From contig CABSLQ010000032.1 in NCBI GenBank assembly GCA_902478605.1, positions 1 to 35,291 on the forward strand: DNA of 35,291 nt. The letters are read 5' to 3'. Of the stretch, positions 7,850 to 15,328 are shown in pieces. This stretch comes from an uncultured Oscillospiraceae bacterium (GTDB lineage: Bacteria; Bacillota; Clostridia; Oscillospirales; Acutalibacteraceae). The notes beneath the pieces are model-generated. The model was not told where the DNA came from. It ran no database searches and was given only the letters and a program-made list of their open reading frames with translations. How positions within the stretch are numbered: position 1 is the stretch's first letter; every line of letters begins with the position of its first letter. Both the position numbers and the translations under genes were made by a program.

Positions 7850-8869
7850 TCAGCGGAAAAAGCGATCCTGGTTATGGAACACCTCGTTCATGGCCAGGAT
7901 ATTCTCCGGCGGGACGTCGCCGGGCACCGCATGGGTAGGGGCGAGGATCAGCCCGCCGTTCGGGCGCAGGACAGTGGCCACCCGCACAATCTCCTGCTGG
8001 ACTTCTGCGGGCGTCATATAGGGCAGGCACCGCTGGGTGGAGATACCGCCCCAGAAGGTCACCTTATCCCCGAACAGCCGTTTCATCTCCACAATGTCGT
8101 AAATCTCCGGCTGGAAGGTCTGGTAGCAGTCCAGCCCGATTTCCACGAGATCGGGGAAGATCTCCCGGCAGTCGCCGCAGGAATGCTGGATGACGTATTT
8201 CCCGGCGCGCTTCACCCGGTCATACAGGCGGGCCATGCGGGGCTTTATGAACCGCCGCCAGTGGTGAGGCCCCATGATGAGCCCCTTCTGCTGGCCCCAG
8301 TCGTCGCCGAACTGCACGGCGTCGATGTCGTATTCCAGCAGGATATCCAGCAGCTGCAAATGATAGTCACAGATGCGATCGTAAAAGGCTTCCAGCGCCT
8401 CGGGGGCGGCGATCATGCTCATGAGCACGTTTTCCATGCCCATCAGGCTCCAGGACCGCTCGAACATGCAAAAGCCGAGGCCGAAAACGGCGAAGCGATC
8501 CCCCTTGTCGTCCACGCACCGCTGCGCGTCCTGCCGCAGCAGGGCAGCGTTCACCGGCGGAAAGCGGTAGGTCGAGGTTTCTATATCCTCGATGAGCGGG
8601 TGATCCACCACGCCGATGTCCTTATCCGCGCCGCTCCGGTTCCACACGACGCCGAATTCGTCCTGAAAATGCTCGGGCCTGTCGGGCAGGGCGGTGATCT
8701 GTCCGTGGGATCCCCCGTGGAGATACCCTCCCAGCTTTTCATAAATATACGGGTCGCCTGTCGCCTGTGCCAGACGGGTATACGCCTGTCCGGTCAGCGA
8801 GATTTGATAGGGGATGGGGTCGGTGGCCTGGTGGGAAAGGGCCGCGATGACGGTTTCCCGGTGTGTCAT
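7850..8869 (-). CDS. Uroporphyrinogen decarboxylase (URO-D) family protein, HSCGD type
   Basis: A 339-aa member of the URO-D/MtaA superfamily. It carries IQHSCGDC, where His and Cys match zinc ligands of cobalamin methyltransferases such as MtaA and MtbA, unlike the paralogue at 482-1528 (HSDGD). The C-terminal part (PTHAVPGDVPPENI) lacks the third Cys ligand of those enzymes. I chose ATG 8869 because gaggagg lies at 8878-8884; the open frame starts at 8953 but those residues overlap the divergent promoter region. It diverges from a PocR-type AraC regulator and precedes the GH3 gene. A role in processing a methylated or carboxylated small molecule, possibly released from a glycoside, is inference. 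Confidence 0.8.
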   Translation of the reverse strand: MTHRETVIAALSHQATDPIPYQISLTGQAYTRLAQATGDPYIYEKLGGYLHGGSHGQITALPDRPEHFQDEFGVVWNRSGADKDIGVVDHPLIEDIETSTYRFPPVNAALLRQDAQRCVDDKGDRFAVFGLGFCMFERSWSLMGMENVLMSMIAAPEALEAFYDRICDYHLQLLDILLEYDIDAVQFGDDWGQQKGLIMGPHHWRRFIKPRMARLYDRVKRAGKYVIQHSCGDCREIFPDLVEIGLDCYQTFQPEIYDIVEMKRLFGDKVTFWGGISTQRCLPYMTPAEVQQEIVRVATVLRPNGGLILAPTHAVPGDVPPENILAMNEVFHNQDRFFR

Positions 8870-8908
8870 ACAAACTGCCTCCTCTGTGTTGTTGCTTTCA
8901 GTGTAGCC

Positions 8909-8937
8909 TTTACAAGCGCGGGAAAATAGGGTATACT
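8909..8937 (+). promoter_or_regulatory. Sigma-70 promoter of the PocR/AraC regulator gene
   Basis: TTTACA (8909-8914), exactly 17 bp, TATACT (8932-8937); each box differs from consensus at one position. The start codon follows at 8990. Confidence 0.75.
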
Positions 8938-8989
8938 GTTCAAAAATTAGCATTATCGTTCGTGATTCGGTCGATTATCGAGGTGCAGG

Positions 8990-9799
8990 ATGGACGTTGT
9001 ATGGAATCGGCAGCGGGTGCTGGAGCTGCTTCGCAGCTTTTATCTGCTGGTGCAGACGCGGGTGGGGCTGTTTGACACGCAGCACCGGGAGCTGCTGGCT
9101 TATCCGGAGGAAAGCTGCGCTTACTGCGACGGGGTGAAGGCGGGCCGGGAGGGCGCCGTGCCCTGCGAGCGCTGCGATGCGGCCGCCTATCGGCGCGCCA
9201 TGCGGGAAAAGGGATCATACAGCTATCGCTGTCATGCCGGGCTGCGGGAAATGATTGCGCCCATCCGCACGCCGGCGGGCGGGCTGCTGGGCTATCTGAT
9301 GATCGGCCAGATGCGGCCGGCCGGGGAAGACACCCCCCCGCCGGCCTACCGCCATCTGCAGGCGGCTTACGCCCGGCTGCGCCCCATAGAAGAGGACCAG
9401 CTGCGTGCGTGTGCCGAAATTCTGCAGGCGTGCGCGGCGTATGTGTGGCTGGAGGAATACGTCGGGGTGCGCAATGGGGCGCTGCCGGATCTGGCGGCGC
9501 GGTATATCCGCGGCCACCTGGCGCAGCCGCTTACGCTGGGGGAGATTGCGGCGGCGTGCGGCGTGGGCAAAACCACCCTGTGCAACATGGCGGCGGAAAG
9601 CTGGGGCTGTTCGGTGGGGGAGCGGATACGGGAGCTGCGGCTGCGCGAGGCGAAGCGCCTGCTGCGGGAGGGCAGGCTGTCTGTGGCGGCCGTGGCCGCA
9701 CAGGTCGGCATCCCGGATTACAACTATTTTGCGCGGGTATTCAAGGCGGCGGAGGGCATGCCGCCGAGCGTTTACCGCAAGCGCCAGCGCCAAAGGTAA
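8990..9799 (+). CDS. AraC-family regulator with PocR sensory domain
   Basis: A 269-aa regulator. Residues about 10-160 form a PocR-type ligand-binding domain with its conserved Cys-rich core (CAYCDGVKAG, CERCDAAAYRRA, YRCHAGLREMIAPI) and GYLMIGQ; PocR-type sensors are known or proposed to bind small alcohols and related organic compounds. Residues about 170-268 are an AraC helix-turn-helix pair. The ATG at 8990 has gaggtgcagg just upstream. Divergence from the URO-D/GH3 genes makes it their probable activator. The gene is monocistronic, ending at a hairpin terminator. Confidence 0.88.
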   Translation: MDVVWNRQRVLELLRSFYLLVQTRVGLFDTQHRELLAYPEESCAYCDGVKAGREGAVPCERCDAAAYRRAMREKGSYSYRCHAGLREMIAPIRTPAGGLLGYLMIGQMRPAGEDTPPPAYRHLQAAYARLRPIEEDQLRACAEILQACAAYVWLEEYVGVRNGALPDLAARYIRGHLAQPLTLGEIAAACGVGKTTLCNMAAESWGCSVGERIRELRLREAKRLLREGRLSVAAVAAQVGIPDYNYFARVFKAAEGMPPSVYRKRQRQR

Positions 9800-9828
9800 A
9801 GCCGCCGAAGGCATTCTTCGGCGGCTTT
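9798..9828. terminator. Bidirectional intrinsic terminator
   Basis: A perfect 10-bp stem (9801-9810 with 9816-9825, 5-nt loop) is flanked by AAA and TTT and lies directly between the convergent PocR regulator and SpaA-repeat genes. Confidence 0.85.
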
Positions 9829-9836
9829 GTGCCGGT

Positions 9837-12074
9837 TCAGGTGTCCAGCGGGCGATAAGAAAACCGCACGATTAGATCCCGGTCGACCGAGGCAAGGGCA
9901 ACCGGTGAGGCGCAGAGCGGTTCGTATCCCGTGAGCACCGGCAGGTAGGCGGTGAACGCCTGCGCCGCCGGGACGGCATAGACGCTGCGCGCCAGCTCGC
10001 CGCCTGCCTCATCTTCGCAGAGGACGGTGACGCTGTACTGTGCCCAGATGTTGGTGATGACGAGATCGGCGGTGTGCTGGATATAGCCGTCGGGCGGCGG
10101 CATCTGCTGCACGGTATAGGTGTAGGGCGTACCGTCCGGCCGATACAGCGCCACCTGATCAAAGCGGAACGCGGTTTGGCTGCCGGGCAGCTCGATCCGA
10201 TCCACCGCCGCGCCGTCCCGCAGCAGCTCGATAAAGACCGAGGCCGGCCGCCGGCCGCGCGCGTTGCCGTTATCCTCCCAGATACAGCGGCCGTACAGGC
10301 TGACCAGGCGGTACAGGCAGAGCGGCGGGCCGCCGCAGGGGCTGCCCTCCAGCAGCAGGCACCCTTCTTCATCCGTTGTGACGTGCCAGGCCGTATCCGG
10401 CAGAGCATAGTCGTCGGGAACGGCGGTTTCGCGCAGCGTATAGATGCCGGCCGGCACCGCGGGGAACCGGACCCGCCCCTGCGCGTCGGAAACCGCCGAG
10501 AAGGCCGGGGCGCCTTCCGGCTGCAGCGCGAAGACGGCGCCTTCCACCGGCTGCCCGTCGCCGCCGTCCGTCACCGTGAAAAAGAGGATCCCCGGCGCCG
10601 GTGCGTTTGTCAGGGACAACGGGCCGGACAGCGCCGTCCCGTTTACGAGCACGCCGCCGTCCTCGGCCACCGTGACGGCATAGACGGCTTCATCGGGGCG
10701 GTAATCGGCCGGCGCCTGCGTTTCCTGCAGCGTGTATTCTCCCGGCTCCAGCGGGGCGAAGAGCGCGCCCCCTTCTTCGTCGGTGGTGCGGCACAGCACC
10801 ACCCTGTCCTGCTGCAGCAGCTCAAAGGCCGCGTCCGCCAACGGCAGGCCGGCGCCGCTGTGCACCGCCAGTGAAAAGCCGGACGCCGGCGCGTTGCGCA
10901 CGGCAAAGGCGGGCAGGGGGAGGCCGTCGACAAACGCCGCGCCGTCCGCTTCCACCAAAACGGCATGGCAGCCGGGATCGGGCTGGTAACCGGGGCTGGC
11001 GGCGGTCTGCACAAGGGTATAGGATCCGGCGGGCACGGCCGCAAAGACAACATACCCGTCCGCGTCGGATACCGCCGTCCGGCTTTCCTCCGCGCGCAGG
11101 AGGAAGGCGGCGCCCGCCCCGGCCGCGCGGAAGGCAACGAAAAAGAGCCGCGGCTCGCTCACGGCGTCGATCGCCGTTTTTTCCTCCCCGTCGACGGTCA
11201 GGATACCGTCCGGCTGCAAAACGGCGGTGTGCACCGCGGCGTTGGGTTCGCAGCCGGGCGGCGGGAGGGCTTCGCGCACCGTGTAGGTTCCCGGCGCGGA
11301 CAGGGTGACCTGGGCCGTTCCGCTGTCGTCCGTGGTGATGAAGGCAAAATGGCCGCCGTTTTGTTCGACGGCATAGGCCGCCCCGGCGAGCGGGTTGGCG
11401 CTCCCATCGGTCAGCCGCAGATACAGCGTGGCGAAGGGCTGGGAATATAACGCGCTTCCCTGGGCCGGCTTCCCGTCGAGCAGGGGCGGGCCGGCGGCCG
11501 GGATGTCCAGCGCATAGGACGCGGCTTGGGGAAGGTACCCGCGCGGCGGGCGGCTTTCCGTGAGGGTGAAGCGGCCCGGGAACAGCCCCCGGAAGGTCAG
11601 GCGCCCCTCCTCGTCCGACGAGACGGCGCACACGGCGGTTTCCCCCTGCCGCAGCTCCAGCACCGCCCCGCGCAGCGGCGCCCCTGTCCGCGCATCGCGC
11701 TGGAAGAGCACCAAGTCGCCGCAGGCCGCGGCGGAAATCCCCGGCTGAAACCGGGCCGCGGGGATGCCGTCCACCCGCACATCGCCGCAGCCGTCCACCC
11801 GTACGGTGTAGGGCGGCCGCTCCGCCGGCGCGCCGGCGGGCGCGTCTTCCGTCAGGAAATAGGTGCCCGGCAGCAGCGCGTCGAACCGGACGCGCCCCCA
11901 CGGATCGGAAACGGCCTGCAAGGCGGGTTCGCCCGATTCACCGACCAGGCGGAAAAGGACGTCCGGCTGGGGAAGGCCGGTTTGCGCGTCCCGCTTAAGA
12001 AAGGCAAAGGAAAAGGCCGGCGGCGTTTCGGTCTCCTCTTTCTCCGGATGCCGAAGGGATTTGAACAGACGCAT
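9837..12074 (-). CDS. SpaA/Cna_B-fold repeat protein without export or anchor signal
   Basis: A 745-aa protein built of tandem prealbumin-like SpaA domains: about 20-115, 118-208, 212-305, 306-396, 397-492 and 493-590, then a Cna_B-type domain (592-676, starting CIWEDNGNARGRRP) and a MucBP-like end (678-742). Each repeat shows the PGxYTLxE(T) followed by P-x-G/D-Y signature. Such domains normally build pili and surface adhesins in Gram-positives. Here the start is firm (aaaggagcg 10 nt upstream of ATG 12074), yet the N-terminus (MRLFKSLRHPEKEE) is not a signal peptide and the C-terminus has no LPxTG, hydrophobic helix or basic tail. The isopeptide Lys is visible only in repeat 1 (Lys27 in FLKRD); the equivalent site is Gln in repeat 2 and Cys in the Cna_B domain (GRCIWED). 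Confidence 0.85.
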   Translation of the reverse strand: MRLFKSLRHPEKEETETPPAFSFAFLKRDAQTGLPQPDVLFRLVGESGEPALQAVSDPWGRVRFDALLPGTYFLTEDAPAGAPAERPPYTVRVDGCGDVRVDGIPAARFQPGISAAACGDLVLFQRDARTGAPLRGAVLELRQGETAVCAVSSDEEGRLTFRGLFPGRFTLTESRPPRGYLPQAASYALDIPAAGPPLLDGKPAQGSALYSQPFATLYLRLTDGSANPLAGAAYAVEQNGGHFAFITTDDSGTAQVTLSAPGTYTVREALPPPGCEPNAAVHTAVLQPDGILTVDGEEKTAIDAVSEPRLFFVAFRAAGAGAAFLLRAEESRTAVSDADGYVVFAAVPAGSYTLVQTAASPGYQPDPGCHAVLVEADGAAFVDGLPLPAFAVRNAPASGFSLAVHSGAGLPLADAAFELLQQDRVVLCRTTDEEGGALFAPLEPGEYTLQETQAPADYRPDEAVYAVTVAEDGGVLVNGTALSGPLSLTNAPAPGILFFTVTDGGDGQPVEGAVFALQPEGAPAFSAVSDAQGRVRFPAVPAGIYTLRETAVPDDYALPDTAWHVTTDEEGCLLLEGSPCGGPPLCLYRLVSLYGRCIWEDNGNARGRRPASVFIELLRDGAAVDRIELPGSQTAFRFDQVALYRPDGTPYTYTVQQMPPPDGYIQHTADLVITNIWAQYSVTVLCEDEAGGELARSVYAVPAAQAFTAYLPVLTGYEPLCASPVALASVDRDLIVRFSYRPLDT

Positions 12075-12178
12075 GGAACAAGCGCTCCTTTCGAATGGGA
12101 TCGGTTGTCAAAACATATTTCCAGATCATTGTATTCCGCCGGGGGCGCCGTGTGAACCAAGGCGGGAGGATTTCCTGC

Positions 12179-12207
12179 TGGAAATCGGTTCTTCTGTGCG
12201 GTATACT
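12179..12207 (+). promoter_or_regulatory. Candidate promoter of the nucleotidyltransferase gene
   Basis: TGGAAA (12179-12184), 17-bp spacer, TATACT (12202-12207), 26 bp before the start codon at 12234. Confidence 0.5.
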
Positions 12208-12233
12208 GGACACGGAAGAAAGGAGAGGGCGAC

Positions 12234-12917
12234 ATGATCGAGATAAACCATTGGATGGCCGCGTATTGCGAGGCGGTGCGGGCGGCATTCGGCGAGCGGG
12301 TGGACTTCATCGGCCTGCAGGGCAGCTATGGCCGGGGAGAAGCAGGGGAGCAAAGCGATCTGGACGTCGTGCTGCTGCTCGACAAGCTGGAGGCGGCGGA
12401 TTTGCGGCGGTACGGCGAGGTGCTGGACACGCTGCCGCACCGGGAGCTGGTATGCGGATTCGCCGCGGGCCGGGAAGAGCTGGCCCATTGGGATACGGCC
12501 GATTTGTTCCAGTTTTATTTTGACACGGTGCCCTATATGGGCAGCCTCGGCTGGCTGCGGGAGCGGATGGACGGCGAGGCGGCCGGGCGGGCCATCCGGC
12601 TGGGCGCCTGCAATCTGTATCACGGCTGCGTGCACAATCTGCTGCACGAGAAGGACGCCGCCATCCTGAAGGGGCAGTATAAGGCCGCCGTCTTTGTGCT
12701 GCAGGCCATCGCCTACCGGCAGACGGGCCGGTATGAAAGGCAGAAAAGCCGGCTGCATGCCCTTTTGCAGCCGGCGGAACAGGCGATATTGGAAACGGCG
12801 ATGCGCCTGAAAGCGATGGAGGAGGTACCGGCCGCGGCGTTCGCCGCCATGGGGAAACAGCTGTTTGAATGGGCGTCCGACTGGATTCGGTATGACGGGA
12901 AGGCGGATAGGGCTTGA
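12234..12917 (+). CDS. Nucleotidyltransferase-domain protein (NTP_transf_2 fold)
   Basis: A 227-aa protein with the polymerase-beta-type nucleotidyltransferase signature GSYGRGEAGEQSDLDV: Gly30-Ser31 and metal-binding Asp42 and Asp44. The C-terminal half is helical and may bind the acceptor, as in aminoglycoside nucleotidyltransferases and related enzymes; no specific substrate can be read. It is larger than the MNT antitoxin proteins, and no HEPN partner gene is adjacent, so a toxin-antitoxin role is unlikely. A strong aaggagagg site precedes the ATG. It diverges from the SpaA-repeat gene and appears to be transcribed alone. Confidence 0.8.
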   Translation: MIEINHWMAAYCEAVRAAFGERVDFIGLQGSYGRGEAGEQSDLDVVLLLDKLEAADLRRYGEVLDTLPHRELVCGFAAGREELAHWDTADLFQFYFDTVPYMGSLGWLRERMDGEAAGRAIRLGACNLYHGCVHNLLHEKDAAILKGQYKAAVFVLQAIAYRQTGRYERQKSRLHALLQPAEQAILETAMRLKAMEEVPAAAFAAMGKQLFEWASDWIRYDGKADRA

Positions 12918-12970
12918 AGCCCGCTGCTCCGCGGGCCGGAGGCCGCCCTGCAAAAAATTTGTAAAACCGG

Positions 12971-12999
12971 TTGTCAATTTGCCGCAAAGGGTTTAGAAT
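12971..12999 (+). promoter_or_regulatory. Sigma-70 promoter upstream of the Nudix/cysteine-synthase pair
   Basis: TTGTCA (12971-12976), 17-bp spacer, TAGAAT (12994-12999). Transcription from about 13006 would leave a leader of about 275 nt before the Nudix gene. Confidence 0.7.
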
Positions 13000-13005
13000 A
13001 TAGCG

Positions 13006-13281
13006 AAGATATCCTCCCGCGGAAAGGGCGGCGGGCTTTGTCCGAACGGGTTGTGCATCTGCCGCCGCGCCCCGCGTGCTGCTGCTGGAGGCCATGCCCT
13101 CGCCCTGATCGCGGGAGGCGGGCTTTGGCTATGCCCATCCGCAGAATCGTTTCTGGCGGGTGACGGGGGGCTGTATCATCGGCTGCGCGAGCCGCCCACC
13201 CGGCGGCCGGTATTGCACCCCGGAAAAACGGACAGAGGCATACCGGGCCGTTCCTGCGTATATATAGGGTGAGACGATTCG
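13006..13281 (+). other. Long GC-rich leader, no gene or known riboswitch seen
   Basis: The gene-free stretch runs from 12918 to 13281. Past the promoter it is rich in short inverted repeats (for example around 13015-13035 and 13190-13215) but lacks the T-box core, the SRP RNA tetraloop region and any cobalamin, SAM or TPP signature I can recognise. A 73-codon open frame at 13051-13272 has no ribosome site and odd composition, so I do not call it. It may be a structured leader or the debris of a lost gene. Confidence 0.4.
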
Positions 13282-13863
13282 ATGCGAAGGGGGAAAGACG
13301 GCTTGTCCTACCGGGAGGAAATCTGGCGCTTTGAGGCGCGCAACAGGCAGGAAGCGGCGGATCAGCGCCAGATGCTTGACCTGCTCCGTCAGGAGGCGGA
13401 CGGTCTGCTCCGCCGGGAAAGCATGACGGCGCATTTCACCTCGTCGGCGCTGATATTCGACCCCACCCGCACCCGGCTGCTGCTTGTGTTTCATAACCAG
13501 TTCCGGGCATGGAGCTGGGTGGGCGGCCACGCGGACGGGGAAGCCGACCTGCTGGCCGTGGCCCTGCGCGAAGCGCGGGAGGAGACGGGTATCGTGCAGG
13601 TGGAGCCGCTGTCCCCGGCGATCCAGTCGCTTGACATTCTGCCCGTGTGGGGATTTGAAAAGCAGGGGCAATATATTCCCGCCCACCTGCATCTGTCGGT
13701 GGGGTATGCCCTCGTCGCGCCGCAGACACAGCCGCTGACCATCAAGCCGGACGAAAACAGCGGCGTGCGCTGGGTGGATATCGGCCGCCTGGAACAATAT
13801 GTGACCGAACCGTATATGCTGTACATCTATCGCAAGATACTCGAGCGGATTTTACATGGTTAG
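13282..13863 (+). CDS. Nudix hydrolase
   Basis: A 193-aa protein with a Nudix box at about residues 79-101, GGHADGEADLLAVAL followed by REAREETGI; this motif binds Mg2+ and hydrolyses nucleoside-diphosphate-linked substrates. One conserved Glu of the box (position 7 of the motif) is Ala, with a Glu one place earlier, so metal binding may differ slightly. The start is either ATG 13282 or TTG 13303 (residue 8), which has a better-placed aaggggg site; family members usually begin near YREEI, which favours 13303. It precedes a cysteine-synthase-like gene by 10 bp and is likely co-transcribed with it. The substrate is unknown. Confidence 0.82.
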   Translation: MRRGKDGLSYREEIWRFEARNRQEAADQRQMLDLLRQEADGLLRRESMTAHFTSSALIFDPTRTRLLLVFHNQFRAWSWVGGHADGEADLLAVALREAREETGIVQVEPLSPAIQSLDILPVWGFEKQGQYIPAHLHLSVGYALVAPQTQPLTIKPDENSGVRWVDIGRLEQYVTEPYMLYIYRKILERILHG

Positions 13864-13873
13864 GAGATAGCCC

Positions 13874-14887
13874 ATGACACGCGAACAACAAGAACGCTTT
13901 GACCGCATCGCCCCGCTTATCGGGCGCACCCCGCTGCTGGAGATCCATTTCCGTTACCGGGGGAAGGCGCGCCGCCTTTTTGCCAAGGCGGAGGCGTATA
14001 ACCTGACCGGCAACATCAAGGACCGGGTGGCGCTGTATATCCTGCGCCGGGCGTATGAAGACGGAACCATCCGGCCCGGCCAGATCATCGCCGAAGCGAC
14101 GAGCGGCAACACCGGCATCGCCTTTTCCGCCCTCGGGCGGTATCTCGGGCATCCGGTGGTCATCTATATGCCCGACTGGATGAGCCGGGAGCGCATTCTC
14201 ATCATGCAGAGCTACGGCGCTGAGGTGCGCCTCGTCTCCCGGGAGGAGGGCGGCTTTCTCGGTTCCATCGCGCGCTGCGAGGAGCTCGCCCGCACCGAAG
14301 GGGCCTTTCTGCCGCGGCAGTTCTCCAATGAGGACAACACCGAGGCGCATTACCGTACCACCGGCGCGGAAATCGTGCAGCAGCTCGCCGCCCTCGGCCT
14401 GCGGGCGGACGGCGCGGTGGCCGGGGTGGGCACCGGCGGCACCATCATGGGGCTGGCCCGCCGCCTGCGGGAAGAGAATCCCGCCTGCCGGGCTTATCCG
14501 CTCGAGCCGCTCAGCTCGCCCACCCTGTCCACGGGGTATAAGGTGGGCAGCCACCGCATTCAGGGCATTTCGGACGAATTTATTCCCGATCTGCTGCACC
14601 TCGACGCTCTCGATGAGGTGGTGTCGGTGGACGACGGCGACGCCCTGATCATGGCGCGCATGCTCTCCGAACAGCTGGGGCTTGGCGTGGGCGTTTCCTC
14701 GGGGGCGAACTTCGTCGGCTGCGTCATGAAGCAGGAGGCGCTCGGCGGCGAGGCGGTGATGGTCACCACCTTTGCGGATGACAACAAAAAATACCTTTCC
14801 ACCGACTACGCCGAACCGCAGCCCATGCGGGACGGGTATGTGACGAAGGATCTGGAACTGACCGGCGTTGTAGCCCACCGCCTGTGA
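13874..14887 (+). CDS. Cysteine synthase family PLP enzyme (CysK/CysM-like)
   Basis: A 337-aa fold-type II PLP enzyme. The family marks are LTGNIKDR with the PLP-binding Lys (residue about 52), ATSGNTGIAF (substrate loop), GVGTGGTIMG (phosphate-binding loop) and GVSSGANFVG near the C-terminus. It probably makes cysteine from O-acetylserine and sulfide, or performs a related beta-replacement. NIKDR replaces the usual SVKDR and the C-terminal tail is longer than in housekeeping CysK, so a specialised substrate is possible. A ggagatag site precedes the ATG. It follows the Nudix gene by 10 bp; no cysE or sulfur-uptake gene is in view. Confidence 0.85.
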   Translation: MTREQQERFDRIAPLIGRTPLLEIHFRYRGKARRLFAKAEAYNLTGNIKDRVALYILRRAYEDGTIRPGQIIAEATSGNTGIAFSALGRYLGHPVVIYMPDWMSRERILIMQSYGAEVRLVSREEGGFLGSIARCEELARTEGAFLPRQFSNEDNTEAHYRTTGAEIVQQLAALGLRADGAVAGVGTGGTIMGLARRLREENPACRAYPLEPLSSPTLSTGYKVGSHRIQGISDEFIPDLLHLDALDEVVSVDDGDALIMARMLSEQLGLGVGVSSGANFVGCVMKQEALGGEAVMVTTFADDNKKYLSTDYAEPQPMRDGYVTKDLELTGVVAHRL

Positions 14888-15030
14888 GCCGGCCCGCGGG
14901 GGGAGATTCCCGCACCCGCCGCCTGTGAACGGGCGGAGCGGATGGATTCTGAGCGGTTCGGCGGGACGCTTGCCGGTTGGAAGACCGTCTGCCTCCCATG
15001 CCGGACCGGCGGATCTTCTCCCGGCCGGTA

Positions 15031-15059
15031 TTGACAAACCGGCCGATTTGTCCTATACT
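15031..15059 (+). promoter_or_regulatory. Near-consensus sigma-70 promoter of the alaS operon
   Basis: TTGACA (15031-15036, perfect), 17-bp spacer, TATACT (15054-15059). It lies just upstream of the T-box leader. Confidence 0.9.
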
Positions 15060-15065
15060 ACTTAC

Positions 15066-15304
15066 ATATATCGACACAGCTGAGAGGGGAAGAACCCGCA
15101 GGCAGCGCATGACAGAGAGGACGGCCGCACCCCGTGTGCGCTGAAAGGCCGTCCATGCCGGCGCCGCGGGGGGCCGTCCCGGAGCTTCTGCCGTGAAGAG
15201 CGGCGGCGTTTCCCGCGTTAAGGGACAAAAGCGGCGCGGCATTTCCCGCGCAATTTGGGTGGTACCACGGAACCTCCGTCCCATATTGGACGGGGGTATT
15301 TTTT
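15066..15304 (+). promoter_or_regulatory. T-box riboswitch, tRNA-Ala responsive
   Basis: The leader carries the T-box core ttgggtggtaccacgg (15255-15270), whose TGGT (15260-15263) would pair with the ACCA end of uncharged tRNA-Ala. Stem I contains cagagagg (15112-15119), a distal stem (15119-15126 with 15147-15154) with gctgaaa, and a candidate specifier GCT at 15184-15186 lying just before the pairing strand ctgcc (15188-15192), which matches ggcag upstream. A terminator hairpin (15273-15281 with 15288-15296) followed by a T-run (15299-15304) completes the switch. Uncharged tRNA-Ala should favour the antiterminator and so turn on alaS. The specifier position is my reading; the T-box core and terminator are clear. 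Confidence 0.92.
15273..15304 (+). terminator. T-box terminator hairpin
   Basis: A 9-bp stem with one G-U pair and a 6-nt loop is followed by tattttttat. It is mutually exclusive with the antiterminator formed by the T-box core. Confidence 0.88.
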
Positions 15305-15328
15305 ATGCGGAAAGGAAAGAATCACACC

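Noticed and set aside
12234..12917. Nucleotidyltransferase as the antitoxin half of a HEPN/MNT pair
   Set aside because: The protein is larger than MNT antitoxins and no HEPN gene is adjacent.
13006..13281. Leader considered as SRP RNA, T-box or SAM/cobalamin riboswitch
   Set aside because: None of the conserved cores (SRP tetraloop region, T-box core, riboswitch boxes) can be found.
15081..15100. TPP-riboswitch-like ctgagagggg sequence
   Set aside because: The other TPP elements are absent, and the sequence lies at the base of the T-box stem I.
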